The translations under genes and the position numbers were made by a program. A DNA stretch of 64,000 nt from DATAWK01 sp036267255 (GTDB lineage: Bacteria; Acidobacteriota; Terriglobia; Terriglobales; Acidobacteriaceae): the NCBI GenBank assembly GCA_036267255.1, contig DATAWK010000027.1:124001-188000 (forward strand), in the 5' to 3' direction. The notes under the pieces are model-generated. The model did no database searches. It was not told where the DNA came from and was given only the letters and a program-made list of their open reading frames with translations. Below, one piece after another: positions 33,304 through 43,600 of this stretch (positions are counted from its first letter, which is position 1; every line of letters begins with the position of its first letter).

Positions 33304-34785
33304 ATGAAGAAAGTAGCCTCAGGAATTTTCCCGATGATTGCGATCGACCGGAAAGCCCCGAAGGCTCTACATCGGCAAATTTATGACGCGTATCGCAAGG
33401 CTGTCGTCGATGGCATACTCCGTCCAGGACAGCGAATTCCATCAACCCGGGAGCTTGCAGCCGGGCTGGGTGTTTCACGGTTCCCCGTTCTGAATGCATA
33501 CGAACAGCTCCTGGCGGAAGGCTACTTCGAGAGTCGTGTCGGCGCAGGTACTGTAATTTCCAGTTCGCTGCCAGAACGGTTTACATTGAATGAACCGAGT
33601 GGTAAGCAATGGACGCCCCCTCGCTCCGGGCCTCGGCCGATCGCGCGGCGCACTTCTATACTTCCCCAAATTGAAATCCCCCAGTGGTTGCAAGGACAAG
33701 GGGCATTTGGTGTCGGACAAGTGGCTTTCGATCAATTTCCACAAAAGTTATGGTCCAAGCTGGTCGCGCGCCGTTGCCGCGAGATGGACGCACAGTCATG
33801 CGGTTATGGCAGGAAGATGGGACATCAGGCTCTTCGGGAAGCGATCGCGAGCTATCTAAGGACCTCGCGATCGGTACGCTGTGAACCGGAGCAGGTGATG
33901 ATCGTCAGCGGTTCTCAACAGGCACTCGAAATCTCCGGTCGCGTCCTCCTCGATCCTGGAAGTTCGGTATGGGTCGAGGATCCCGGTTATCCCTTCGCAC
34001 GGGAAGCTTTGGCATTGTCTGGTTGTCAGCTTGTGCCTGTTCCCGTGGACAGAGAAGGGTTGAATGTTACGGTTGGCATCAAGCGATGTCGAAAGGCGCG
34101 GGTCGCGGTCGTTACACCCTCGCATCAATTTCCGCTCGGCGTGACCCTAAGCGCCATGCGACGGCTTCAATTATTGGATTGGGCCAAAAGCACGGGGTCC
34201 TGGATTATTGAGGATGACTATGACAGCGAATTTCGCTACGCAAGCTCGCAGGTCACGTCATTGCAGGGACTGGATGTCAACGCACGCGTCATATACATCG
34301 GGACATTCAGCAAGGTATTATTTCCTTCTTTACGTCTCGGATATGTTGTTATTCCATTGGATCTTGTCGATCATTTTGGAAAGGTACGCCGTGCGATGGA
34401 TATTGCGTCGCCGACCTTCTATCAGGAAGTGCTTGCAGAGTTTATTGGTGAAGGACACTTTGCGCGCCACCTTCGGAGGATGCGCGTTCTCTACCATGAG
34501 CGGAGGACTACGCTGGTAGACAGCATCCGCAAAGAGCTTGGATCCATGGTCGAAGTGCTTGGTGACGAGGCTGGTTTGCAACTGACTGTAATATTGCCCA
34601 AGGGCAGCCGCGATCGAGAAATCGCCGAGCGTGCCGCCGGTGAAAATCTTTTTCTCTGGCCTCTTTCCGACTCCTACCTGGGCGAGGCGGTCCATCCCGG
34701 TTTTATTTTGGGCTTTGGTAGTGTTGCGGCAACGGACATTCCCCGCGCCGTGCGCAAGCTCGGTCGCCTGCTCACCTCAGGTTAA
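33304..34785 (+). CDS. MocR-type regulator (GntR winged helix fused to aminotransferase fold)
   Basis: Protein of 493 residues. The N-terminal GntR winged helix (about residues 18-85) reads LHRQIYDAYRKAVVDGIL, IPSTRELAAGLGVSRFPVLNAYEQL. A linker leads to a fold-type I aminotransferase domain. This has the cofactor Asp-type motif EDDYDSEFRY, and the PLP-binding Lys is in YIGTFSKVLFPSLRLGYVV. Such MocR/PdxR proteins use PLP as a sensor or covalent effector, often controlling vitamin B6 or amino-acid genes. It sits divergently from a broken receptor gene and convergent with a cupin gene; the target is not evident. Confidence 0.92.
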   Translation: MKKVASGIFPMIAIDRKAPKALHRQIYDAYRKAVVDGILRPGQRIPSTRELAAGLGVSRFPVLNAYEQLLAEGYFESRVGAGTVISSSLPERFTLNEPSGKQWTPPRSGPRPIARRTSILPQIEIPQWLQGQGAFGVGQVAFDQFPQKLWSKLVARRCREMDAQSCGYGRKMGHQALREAIASYLRTSRSVRCEPEQVMIVSGSQQALEISGRVLLDPGSSVWVEDPGYPFAREALALSGCQLVPVPVDREGLNVTVGIKRCRKARVAVVTPSHQFPLGVTLSAMRRLQLLDWAKSTGSWIIEDDYDSEFRYASSQVTSLQGLDVNARVIYIGTFSKVLFPSLRLGYVVIPLDLVDHFGKVRRAMDIASPTFYQEVLAEFIGEGHFARHLRRMRVLYHERRTTLVDSIRKELGSMVEVLGDEAGLQLTVILPKGSRDREIAERAAGENLFLWPLSDSYLGEAVHPGFILGFGSVAATDIPRAVRKLGRLLTSG

Positions 34786-34808
34786 GAACTCTACTGCTCT
34801 CACCAGGG

Positions 34809-35162
34809 TCACGCTGTCTTACGAGGAGCCGCGGTCTTCTTATCTCCCGTGTTCGGTGTACCGGTCGGTTCGATCAGCAACAAATGGACTTCTTCGTTTG
34901 CTCTGGGGCAATGCTCAACACCCTTCGGAACGACGTACATTTCTCCGGGCCCAAGAGTCACGATTCGATCACGCAACTGAATGTCCAATGTGCCTTTCAA
35001 TACGAGAAAAAAGTCGTCCGCTTCATCGTGCTTATGCCAAACGAACTCGCCCATAACCTTGACGACCATCACGTCGAAATGATTCATCTGGGCTACCGTA
35101 CGCGGCGACCAGTATTCTGAGAATGTTTCGAGCTTTGCAGCTAGATTGATTTTGTCCGCCAT
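34809..35162 (-). CDS. Small cupin-domain protein
   Basis: Single-domain cupin of 117 residues. The two cupin motifs are readable: GEFVWHKHDEADDFFLVLKG (motif 1, with His, His, Glu metal ligands) and GPGEMYVVPKGVEHCPRA (motif 2, with the last His). A short Lys/Thr-rich tail follows. GGAG lies 6 nt ahead of ATG 35162. Small cupins of this kind are often isomerases or metal-binding enzymes of unknown substrate. Confidence 0.88.
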   Translation of the reverse strand: MADKINLAAKLETFSEYWSPRTVAQMNHFDVMVVKVMGEFVWHKHDEADDFFLVLKGTLDIQLRDRIVTLGPGEMYVVPKGVEHCPRANEEVHLLLIEPTGTPNTGDKKTAAPRKTA

Positions 35163-35218
35163 AGACGTCTCCGCACCCCTCCGGCAGATCGTAGCATGAG
35201 CTAACGAACTTTACCGCA

Positions 35219-37768
35219 TCACTGCGAGTGCTGCAATTGCTCCAGAATCTGCTTTGCGGCTTCGCGGTCTTGAGCCATGGGCGCGCTCTGTGCCTCGATT
35301 TGAATGTCGGCTTGAAATTGGGTTAGATCGAAGGTTCCGACTAATTGCACCCCTGTCTCCCGCACCGGGAGAAATGGATCATGCAGCGCCGCTCGGACCA
35401 CTTCGACGAGTTCCTGCGCGTGATCGTGTTGTACTGCGTCCTTCAATTCCGGAAGTCCCGCGAGCGCGCTCAATCGAATTCGTTCCGGTACGCCGGGCCG
35501 GGCCTGCGTGAGCAGAATTTCCGCCGCCCTCGAGTCTCTGGTCGCAACCAGACCGTCCAACGTAGCTTCCATAACGTATATCTCGGGCTTTGTTTTCGCT
35601 TTGGCTTGCAATACGTCGAATGCCTGCGCCACTCCCGATCTGCCCAGTTCCTCCGCTGCAGCTGCCTGTGCCGCGTAACTCTCATCGTTGTGCAGTGTTC
35701 CGACAAATGCATCGTATACAGCGCGATCATTTGTAAAATTACCCAGCGCATCAACGACCGCAGTCCGCACGCGGCTATCTGGCTGCTGCAATGCAGAAAG
35801 CAGAGCAGCCCTGGCCTGCGGTGTTCCAATGTTGCCGAGGCTTGCTGCAGCGGCCGCGCGCACAGCATAGAACGCATCGGTGCTGAGTATACGTTTCAGC
35901 GACGCAACCCGAGCGTCCGCGTTTGTACGATTCTTGCCGCCAAGTTGTTTGGCGGCCCATAGGCGGCTCATCATGGATGGATCTCTCTCTACCTCCGCGA
36001 TCCATGCGTCCAGAGGCTGGTCGAACTGCACGGTCTTATCAATGAAATCGTCGGGATCGAAATCCACCCACTGCGGATTGAAATCAAGTGAAACATCGAA
36101 TTCCTGTTGCTGCGAATTGTCACGAACCTTAATTTCCTTCCGCTCTCCGTTCACGCCATAAAATGCCAGTTCGATGGGCATATCGAAGATGGGCGTTACG
36201 GCATCGACGCGCTGCATTTGCGTGACGGTCAACTTCTCGATCTTGCGGGCAGTGTCATAGCTGGCTTCGACGCGATAGTCGGGATGGCCAGCCATGAACA
36301 CCCACTCACGAAAGAACCAATCAAGCTCCCGTCCTGTCGCTGTTCGAATGGCCTCGACAAGGTCAGCGGTATCCGCGGTCTGAGCATGATGAACGGCCAG
36401 ATAGTGATGCAGCGCCAGAAATAGCGGTTCGTTTTGGGACGCAGGATACGATGCAGACTGGGTGCCGTCGAGCACATAACGCAGCATATCCAGAACGGCT
36501 GCGCCCTTCTCGTGTGTAATAGCGTCGAACATCTGCAAGGGATCGATGTAATGGCGGTCAACAATCGGACGACGGTAATCCTCACGGTCCTGGGTTTGCG
36601 CCGCCATCTGATCGTTGTATATTGCAAAGCGATACGCGTCGTAGCCTTCGTGATGCTGCGTGTACAACGCAGAGAGATACGTCGCAAACCCTTCATTGAG
36701 CCAGATGTTGGCCCAATCGCGCCCTTGTACAAAATCGCCAAACCAGTGTTGGCCCAGCTCGTGCGACACAAGATTTGTGCTGGGATAATCCTGGTCGGCA
36801 CGCTCATCGTGCAGCGTCCATTCTGTCAGCGTTGTCGCGCTGACGTTTTCCTGGCCTCCAAATATGTAGTTGTGTACCGTCGTCTGAGCGTACTGTTCGT
36901 AGGGATAGTCCACGCCGGTTGCGCGCGAGAAGAAGCCAAGCATGTCTGGTGTTAAATGAAAAGATCGGCGCGCGGTGGCTTCATCAACGGAATCGGGAAC
37001 ATAGTAGTCGACTGGTTTATCTTCATATCTGTCGATCACTTTACGGAAGGGCCCTGCAGCGATCGAAATCAAATAGGAACTGTGCGGGATACTTTCGACC
37101 CAGTCATAGGTAATCTGACTAGAGGAGCGCGTCACTTTGACAAGCTTGCCATTCGAAATCACACTTTGTCCTTCAGGAACCGTCGTGATCGTTTCGCTTG
37201 TCGCCATATCGTTCGGATAATCCCAACATGGAAACCAATAATGATTGAACTCGGGTTCCCCCTGTGAGTAGACCTCGTGCGGCCAGTTGGGATAATTTGG
37301 CGTCGGATTGACAAAGAACAGACCCGTACGCGGAAAGCCGTTGTACGAGATGCGCACATGCAACGTGGTTTTTGCGCCGTACCCGTGATCGAGCGAAATC
37401 CAGAGGTGGCTGTGCCGCAGAATAAAGGCCAGCTTGACAGGCGCATCCTGCGACCGTTCTAAAAATACAGAGTCAATCTTCAGATCAGAGCTATCCAGGT
37501 AAAACCTGCGAAAATGCGATTCGAACGGTTGGAGCGTAACCACTTCATCCCCAAAAACTTCGCCTTTTGGCTCGTCGAAGTGCAGCGTTAGCTTGTAATT
37601 CTCGACCCGATACGTTCGACTCGGCGCCCATTGCCAGATATTTGGATCGCCGAAGGTATGCGAGAGCGGGACGGCTGCGTTCACGGTGAAAGTGAAGCCG
37701 AGGATGAAGCCACCAATAGGCAACATTCCTTTCCGCATACCATGAAACAAGCTGGAGACGATTCTCAC
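35219..37768 (-). CDS. M1 family aminopeptidase-like protein with HEAT repeats
   Basis: Protein of 849 residues with an N-terminal signal (GMLPIGGFILGFTFTVNAA). It has the M1 peptidase layout: N-terminal beta domain, the exopeptidase motif GGQENVSATT (GxxEN) and the active-site block SHELGQHWFGD followed by NIWLNEGFATY. In the usual family motif HELxHQW the second zinc His is residue five; here residues five and six read Gln-His, confirmed in the DNA (CAC GAG CTG GGC CAA CAC TGG). The C-terminal third carries HEAT-like repeats (VRAAAAASLGNIGTPQARAA). The start is a GTG with GGAGG 10 nt upstream. Peptidase activity is uncertain. Confidence 0.88.
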   Translation of the reverse strand: MRIVSSLFHGMRKGMLPIGGFILGFTFTVNAAVPLSHTFGDPNIWQWAPSRTYRVENYKLTLHFDEPKGEVFGDEVVTLQPFESHFRRFYLDSSDLKIDSVFLERSQDAPVKLAFILRHSHLWISLDHGYGAKTTLHVRISYNGFPRTGLFFVNPTPNYPNWPHEVYSQGEPEFNHYWFPCWDYPNDMATSETITTVPEGQSVISNGKLVKVTRSSSQITYDWVESIPHSSYLISIAAGPFRKVIDRYEDKPVDYYVPDSVDEATARRSFHLTPDMLGFFSRATGVDYPYEQYAQTTVHNYIFGGQENVSATTLTEWTLHDERADQDYPSTNLVSHELGQHWFGDFVQGRDWANIWLNEGFATYLSALYTQHHEGYDAYRFAIYNDQMAAQTQDREDYRRPIVDRHYIDPLQMFDAITHEKGAAVLDMLRYVLDGTQSASYPASQNEPLFLALHHYLAVHHAQTADTADLVEAIRTATGRELDWFFREWVFMAGHPDYRVEASYDTARKIEKLTVTQMQRVDAVTPIFDMPIELAFYGVNGERKEIKVRDNSQQQEFDVSLDFNPQWVDFDPDDFIDKTVQFDQPLDAWIAEVERDPSMMSRLWAAKQLGGKNRTNADARVASLKRILSTDAFYAVRAAAAASLGNIGTPQARAALLSALQQPDSRVRTAVVDALGNFTNDRAVYDAFVGTLHNDESYAAQAAAAEELGRSGVAQAFDVLQAKAKTKPEIYVMEATLDGLVATRDSRAAEILLTQARPGVPERIRLSALAGLPELKDAVQHDHAQELVEVVRAALHDPFLPVRETGVQLVGTFDLTQFQADIQIEAQSAPMAQDREAAKQILEQLQHSQ

Positions 37769-37795
37769 TGGGTGATGTCCTCCAGTCTAGCTTGT

Positions 37796-38266
37796 CTATT
37801 TCGAGAACTTCCAAAGACTAATTGAAATCGGCAGGCCGATGATAGCCATGTGCACGAGGAGGCCCTGAATCAATCCGGAAAGGTGGAATGTGGTGCTCTT
37901 GAAGGGAGCCGCGGAGAGCGGTACGACAATCAGATTCATCACCAGGAAAACTGCGATTCCATAGAACACGCCACACACAAGGAAATGATCCTTCAGGAAG
38001 TTGAGCCACCGGCTAGAAATGCAATAGAGCGCAGCTGCCGAGAGCGCAATAAAGAACTGGAGGAAAACGCCCAGGATCCAGGGGCCGAGGCCTCCGTGAA
38101 ATGCGGACTTTCCAAGCAGTCCGCTGGCGATTGCGCGTGGAACACTCCACCCATATATGATAAACGCCGATGTAAGATCCAATGCCCCCGCTGCAAAACC
38201 GCCGATAAGAATCGGCAGCAGTAGGCTAGGCCTCTGCAGGGGTGTGGGGGAAGGCTCGACATGCAT
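37796..38266 (-). CDS. YagU-like inner-membrane protein (DUF1440-type)
   Basis: Hydrophobic protein of 156 residues with four membrane segments. It begins ILIGGFAAGALDLTSAFIIYG and continues through ALSAAALYCISSRWLNFLKDH and GIAVFLVMNLIVVPLSAAP. The pattern resembles YagU, which is linked to acid tolerance in enterobacteria; the family match is tentative. ATG 38266 is preceded by AAGGAG; an upstream in-frame start lacks one. It is divergent from tetR. Confidence 0.75.
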   Translation of the reverse strand: MHVEPSPTPLQRPSLLLPILIGGFAAGALDLTSAFIIYGWSVPRAIASGLLGKSAFHGGLGPWILGVFLQFFIALSAAALYCISSRWLNFLKDHFLVCGVFYGIAVFLVMNLIVVPLSAAPFKSTTFHLSGLIQGLLVHMAIIGLPISISLWKFSK

Positions 38267-38667
38267 ATTGTTCTCCTTGGTTATTAAGCGACTTATCTGT
38301 ATACGGAATGACATCTGGCTCACAATTGTTACTTGATTGAAATGTTGGTAGGAAACTTAGAAATCACCGAACTATCCATTTGAGAAAAAGCATGTCTTGC
38401 CGAGATTGCTGCATCACTCCACCGAGCACTTACTGGAGTCTCAAGCAGGACGGTTTCACTGCGTACCTCTGATTCACCCCTCACTATCCTTTGTCAGATG
38501 GCTCGCGGCAATAACCACTTTCAAGGAAATCGACGTGGCCACTCTGTCGACCTATATCCCACTTACACGGCGCAGGCATGTATTGTTTGCAATGGGAGCG
38601 AATCGTATTAAACGTTCGTACTATACATTTGTATTGGACAGGTGTTCGCTTTTGATACTCTGGCTAC
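38267..38667. other. Divergent control region yagU-like / tetR
   Basis: Gene-free 401 nt. It holds the TetR operator and promoter at 38618-38661 and a copy of CAATAACCACTT at 38509-38520, related to the element before mocR. Between them nothing else was recognised. Confidence 0.5.
38618..38661 (+). promoter_or_regulatory. Operator and promoter of tetR
   Basis: Palindrome GTACTATAC-ATTT-GTATTGGAC at 38618-38639. Its right end contains the -35 box TTGGAC (38634-38639). A 16-nt spacer leads to TACTCT (38656-38661), only 6 nt before ATG 38668, so the mRNA may be leaderless. The same palindrome covers the monooxygenase promoter at 27474-27495. Confidence 0.75.
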
Positions 38668-39306
38668 ATGGGAAATCGCGAGGCTCTCCTGATCGGCGCG
38701 AAACGCTGCTTGTTGGAAAAGGGTTATGAGCGCACGACCGCCCGCGATATCGCTGCGGCTGCCGATGTCAGCTTAGCCGCCATCGGATATCATTTCCGAT
38801 CCAAGGAGGCGCTGCTGACCGAGGCGCTAATACTCGCGATCGGAGATTGGGAAAAGGAATTTCGTCGTGCGCTGGATTCAGCCGTGCGTGCCGACGCGGA
38901 TCCTGCAAAGAGGTTCGAGACGATATGGACGCAACTGATCAAAACGTTTGAAACGCATCGTCCTTTATGGGCGGCGAATTTCGAGCTTTTTGTGCAAATC
39001 GACCGTATGCCGGAGATTCGCCGTGTTTTGGGCGATAGCTTTCAACAGGCACGGGCGGGATTAGCGTCATTGTTTCTGAACAAAGACGAGAGTGCGATTG
39101 ATGAAAAAACTGTGCGCACAGCCGGCGGCTTCTATCACGCGCTTCTGTCCGGCCTTATCTCTCAGTTTCTCATTGATCCAGAACAAGCGTTATCTGCACG
39201 GGATCTGACGGATGCGCTGCGCACAATTACTGCTGGAATGCCGCTCAAACATGAGCCATCTAAACGGAAACCGAAACACAGGCAGAAGAAGCCAAAGAAG
39301 CGATAA
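38668..39306 (+). CDS. TetR/AcrR family transcriptional regulator
   Basis: Protein of 212 residues. The N-terminal helix-turn-helix (about residues 5-50) reads REALLIGAKRCLLEKGYERTT, then DIAAAADVSLAAIGYHFRSKEALL. The C-terminal ligand-binding domain is all-helical and ends in a Lys-rich tail. An upstream palindrome overlapping its own -35 box fits autorepression, and the matching site at the monooxygenase gene makes that gene its best candidate target. No Shine-Dalgarno sequence is seen before the ATG. Confidence 0.92.
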   Translation: MGNREALLIGAKRCLLEKGYERTTARDIAAAADVSLAAIGYHFRSKEALLTEALILAIGDWEKEFRRALDSAVRADADPAKRFETIWTQLIKTFETHRPLWAANFELFVQIDRMPEIRRVLGDSFQQARAGLASLFLNKDESAIDEKTVRTAGGFYHALLSGLISQFLIDPEQALSARDLTDALRTITAGMPLKHEPSKRKPKHRQKKPKKR

Positions 39307-39447
39307 AGAACGATCGTAATCGTGCATTTCGTGCGAGTCACAGCGATGCTATGGCATTATGATTGGTTCGTACATGCTGCATGGAATAGGATTGCGATGC
39401 ACTGATAGCGCAGAATTGTGCGGTCAAGAAAAGTTTGAGAGTAAACA

Positions 39448-40263
39448 ATGCCACGAACCAATAAGAAAAATGGCAACGCCTCGGCACTCGATGGAGATGA
39501 GATGCTCATCGAGGAGCGAAGACAGCACATTGTGTCTTTAATTCAGAGAGATGGCCGGGTGCTAGTGGGAGAGCTGTCCAAGGCTCTGGGAATATCGCAA
39601 ATCACAATCCGAAAAGATCTCGACTACCTCCAGGCCAAAGGAATTATTTTAAGGACCCACGGCGGAGCGCTTCCGATTCAAAGCGGCGCGCTCTTCGATC
39701 CATCTCTCAAAGAAAAACAGAGGAAGCACCACCAGGAGAAGGAGCGGATCGCAGCAGCAGCCGTGAAGCTGGTACAGGAAGGGCAATGCGTCATGCTGGA
39801 TTCCGGCACGACGACGACGGCCGTTGCGTATGCGCTGAAGAAGTTTTCTCACCTGACGGTCATCACGAATGCGGTCAACATCGCCGCTGAATTGACTGGA
39901 ACGGATTTCGAGGTGATTCTTACGGGAGGCAGTTTGCGAAAAAACTCATTCTCTCTGGTTGGCCCGCTTGCAGAAGATGTGCTGGAAGAAATGCATGCCG
40001 ACATTTTGTTTCTTGGTGTGGATGGATTTGATCTGACGGTCGGTTTGACGACGCCCAATGTTCTGGAATCGCGCGTCAACCGCTGCATGGTGCAGGCCGC
40101 TAAAAAAGTGGTCGCAGTGTGCGACTCCACGAAGTTCAATCGCCGCAGCCTCTCCAGAATTGTGCTGCCATCGGCCATTCACCAGGTGATTACCGACACG
40201 AACCTGCCAGACGATGTGGCAGAAGGCCTGCGCACACTCAATATCGAACTGACGCTGGTGTAA
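39448..40263 (+). CDS. DeoR/GlpR family transcriptional regulator
   Basis: Protein of 271 residues. The winged helix (about residues 25-80) reads RRQHIVSLIQRDGRVLVGEL, SKALGISQITIRKDLDYLQ, and the wing ends THGGAL. The C-terminal sugar-phosphate-binding isomerase-like domain has MLDSGTTTTAVAYAL, VITNAVNIAAEL and ILTGGSLRKNSFSLVGP. This is the standard layout for repressors of sugar metabolism. A later ATG at 39508 would still keep the whole helix-turn-helix. The next gene downstream is an Oar-like receptor, so glycan-responsive control is plausible. Confidence 0.92.
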   Translation: MPRTNKKNGNASALDGDEMLIEERRQHIVSLIQRDGRVLVGELSKALGISQITIRKDLDYLQAKGIILRTHGGALPIQSGALFDPSLKEKQRKHHQEKERIAAAAVKLVQEGQCVMLDSGTTTTAVAYALKKFSHLTVITNAVNIAAELTGTDFEVILTGGSLRKNSFSLVGPLAEDVLEEMHADILFLGVDGFDLTVGLTTPNVLESRVNRCMVQAAKKVVAVCDSTKFNRRSLSRIVLPSAIHQVITDTNLPDDVAEGLRTLNIELTLV

Positions 40264-40652
40264 GGCACGCTAGCCTCTAGGAATAGCCCGTTGCGCATGG
40301 CGCGTAGGCAGACGCGGAAGTTCGCTGCATCCTTCCCATCCAGTTGGAGCTAATACTGCGCGATTCCGTAAAGCAAATAATAAGAAACAAAAAATAATGC
40401 ATGTAGTGCGTCTCATCGCAAAGCAAAAAGAGGATCTGTCCGCTGCATGGGACGGAGGGCTAGGGGCTATCAACAAGGATGCCACGCGATAGGGCAGAGA
40501 CATGGCCTGGTTGCTGAGATTGTCGATCGCGGCAATAGATTGCCTCGAAAACTCCATTGATTTTGCTTGACATGGGAACAAAAAGAAACTAAACAGAATA
40601 TTACATAATGATAAATAACAAGCTGTCTACATTTCTGGAGAAGGTGAACGCA
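40264..40652. other. Gene-free region with the promoter of the receptor gene
   Basis: No gene is visible. A good promoter, TTGACA (40567-40572), 17-nt spacer, TAAACA (40590-40595), faces the receptor gene. GGAGAAGG before 40653 is the likely ribosome binding site. No operator palindrome for the upstream DeoR protein could be picked out with confidence. Confidence 0.6.
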
Positions 40653-43600
40653 ATGAAACTTTACCGATCGGCAATACGCGCGGGGATTGTGTTGGGAACG
40701 TGTCTCTTTCCCCTTGTGCTGTTGTGCCAGTCAAACAATCAGGCACAGATTCGAGGGACGGTTACGGACTCATCCGGTGCGGTCATTTCCGGAGCGAAAG
40801 TCGTCATCACCGATGTTGGCACAAGCATCTCTCAGACGACAACGTCGAACGCTCGTGGCGCGTACGCTTTTACGGCACTGCGAGCTTCGAATTACAAGAT
40901 GCTGATCCAGGCAGCATCCTTTGGCGATGTGGAGAAGTTGGGCATCGTATTAGCTATCAATCAGCAAACCACGCTGAACGTTCAACTGAAACCCGCAAGC
41001 CAACAGACGAGCGTGAGAGTCGAAGCAGTGCCCGTTCTGCTGGATTCCGATGACGCCACACTGGGAACGGATGTGGGCAGCCAATACTTGACACAGGTTC
41101 CGTTAGAAAATCGCGATCCTTTTGGCATTGCCTTCCTGGCTGCGGGCGTGACGGAAACAGCGGGATCAGGAATCCAGGATTCCTACCCTGCAGGGACCAA
41201 CTTCGTTTCGAATGGGCAGAGAAATTCCACGGCTGACATACGACTCGATGGCAATCTGACGACAGCGCCGGAGCAAGGCGAGGGTGGTACGACCAATATT
41301 TATTATCAGGCGACGGTCGAAGCGCTGCAGGAGATGAAGGTCCAGAACAACAGCTTTTCCGCTGAGTACGGCAACAATGGTGGAACGGTGATCGATGAGG
41401 TGATGAAGTCCGGCACAAATCAATTCCATGGCAGTGCGTATTGGTTCGGCCAGCGAGCGGCACTCGATGCCAGAGATTTTTTCAATAGCGGCCCCAAACC
41501 AGGGCACACGCAAAATCAGGATGGGTTTTCATTCGGCGGTCCAATAAAGAAAAATAAGACTTTCTTTTTTACCGACCTGGAATCGGTCATCGCGAGCAAT
41601 CCAGTCAACATCGTTGCTACGGTTCCTACGGCGGCTGAGATTGGCGGAGATTTTTCCCATGCGATGACGTACGACGTCAATGGGAACCCGGTACTCAACC
41701 AGATTTTCGATCCAAAAAAGATCAATCCGGCAACCTATACCCGCCCGGCGTATTCCATGAATAAAATTCCTGTTGGAGAAATTGACCCAGTAGGTCAGGC
41801 AATCCTGAAGCTCTATCCTAAGCCAAATGCTCCAGGTGACTCCGTGTCGGGAGCTAATAATTATCGAGATGTCATTCTAAGTTCCTCGAACCAGTTACAG
41901 TTCGATGTCAAAATAGATCAGCATTTTACGGACAAGTCGTCGCTTTCCGCACGTTACAGTAATGTATTCGGAAGTGGATCGACGCCAACAGTGTTCGGTG
42001 ATGATGAGTTCAATGACGGCCTGGCTTACACAACGCTCGTATATAACGATGGAATAATCTACTCTTACACGCCGACACCAAACACGCTTTGGACCAGCAC
42101 AATCGGCCTGGATCGTGTTTCGCAGCCGTCCCATACCAACTATCCAAGTCCTACCTCGGTGGGGTTCCCGAGCTATCTGGAGCAAAACAGCGTCGTGCGC
42201 ATGCCGTCGATTCTTTTGCCGTCGCCCTGGACCTCCATCTATGACCAATGCTGTGTGGATACACAATTTGCCCATACGCTGGTGAACTATTCTTCGTCCT
42301 TCTCCTGGACCAAAGGACAGGAGACCTTCAAGTTCGGTGGGGAGCAGGGAATTTTCTACAACAATTTCTTCCAACCAAATTATCCCAATGGATATTTCAG
42401 CTTCGCGCAGGACGTAACCGCGCAGATTCCATACGACACGGACAATGGAGTACAGGGAAATTCTTTTGCCGGGCTTCTATTGGGCTATGGAGATTCGGGA
42501 GGCATCAACGTTACACAATCGGTGGCGGACAAATCACTAGAAACAGCCTTCTATATTCAGGACGACTGGAGAGCCACTAGTAAGCTGACCCTGAACCTAG
42601 GCTTGCGCTATGAGTGGAGTACTCCCTACACGGAAAGACACAATAACAGCCAATTCAGCGACTTCGATGGAGACAGCGGAATTTCTATCGCAGGACACAG
42701 CGGGACACTGAAGGGGACAACAATCTTTGCGACCGACCAGGATAGACGTCTTCCGGTCGATCGCAACAATGTTGCACCTCGTTTTGGTTTTGCTTATCTG
42801 GCGAATAACAACCTTGTGATTCGCGGAGGCGCCGGAATCTACTATGGGCTGAGCGTAGCAACAAATTTTCAGTATCCAGGGACTGCATTTACTTCCAGCC
42901 CATCCGCATTCTTTACGAAGAATGGATATCTGACACAGTATGCAACGCTGGAAAATCCATTCCCGGGCGGCATTGAACAGCCCCAGACAAGGAAGTATGG
43001 AAAGCTGGCAGAGTGGGGGCTTGCGAACGGGAATAACCTTGGCACGCAAACTGCCATGAATGCGGACATATATCAATGGAACCTGGGCATTCAACAGGCA
43101 TTCCCCGCAAACATTGCTCTTGGAATCAACTACTCGGCAAACCGCAGCACGCATTTGCCGTGGGGCGGCTATAACAGCACCAGCAACCGAAACTTTATTG
43201 CTTCGTCTATCAGAAAGAAATACACAAGCGAACAACTAGCAGCCCTGGTTAACAATCCTTTTCAAGGTTTATTCTCCGGTCCCAATGCAATCTTTAATGA
43301 GCCGGAGTCACGGTATGGGGACGCGCAACTGCCGTTGTTGAATCTTCTGCGGCCCTATCCACAGTTCGATGGCGCCTTTGAAGGCCTGCCGTTACTGGAG
43401 GCAGCTTCCTGGTATAACGCGCTTCAGGTGGTCTTTCAGAAACGACAGGGACGATATCTGAACTTCGAAGGGAACTATACATGGTCGAAAAATATGGATG
43501 ACTCCTCGACCGGATTCAATGCTTTTGTGGGCACGCTGGACGATGGGAATCCACAGGAACTCGACAATCTAAAAGCGGAATGGTCTTTGAGCGCCAACGA

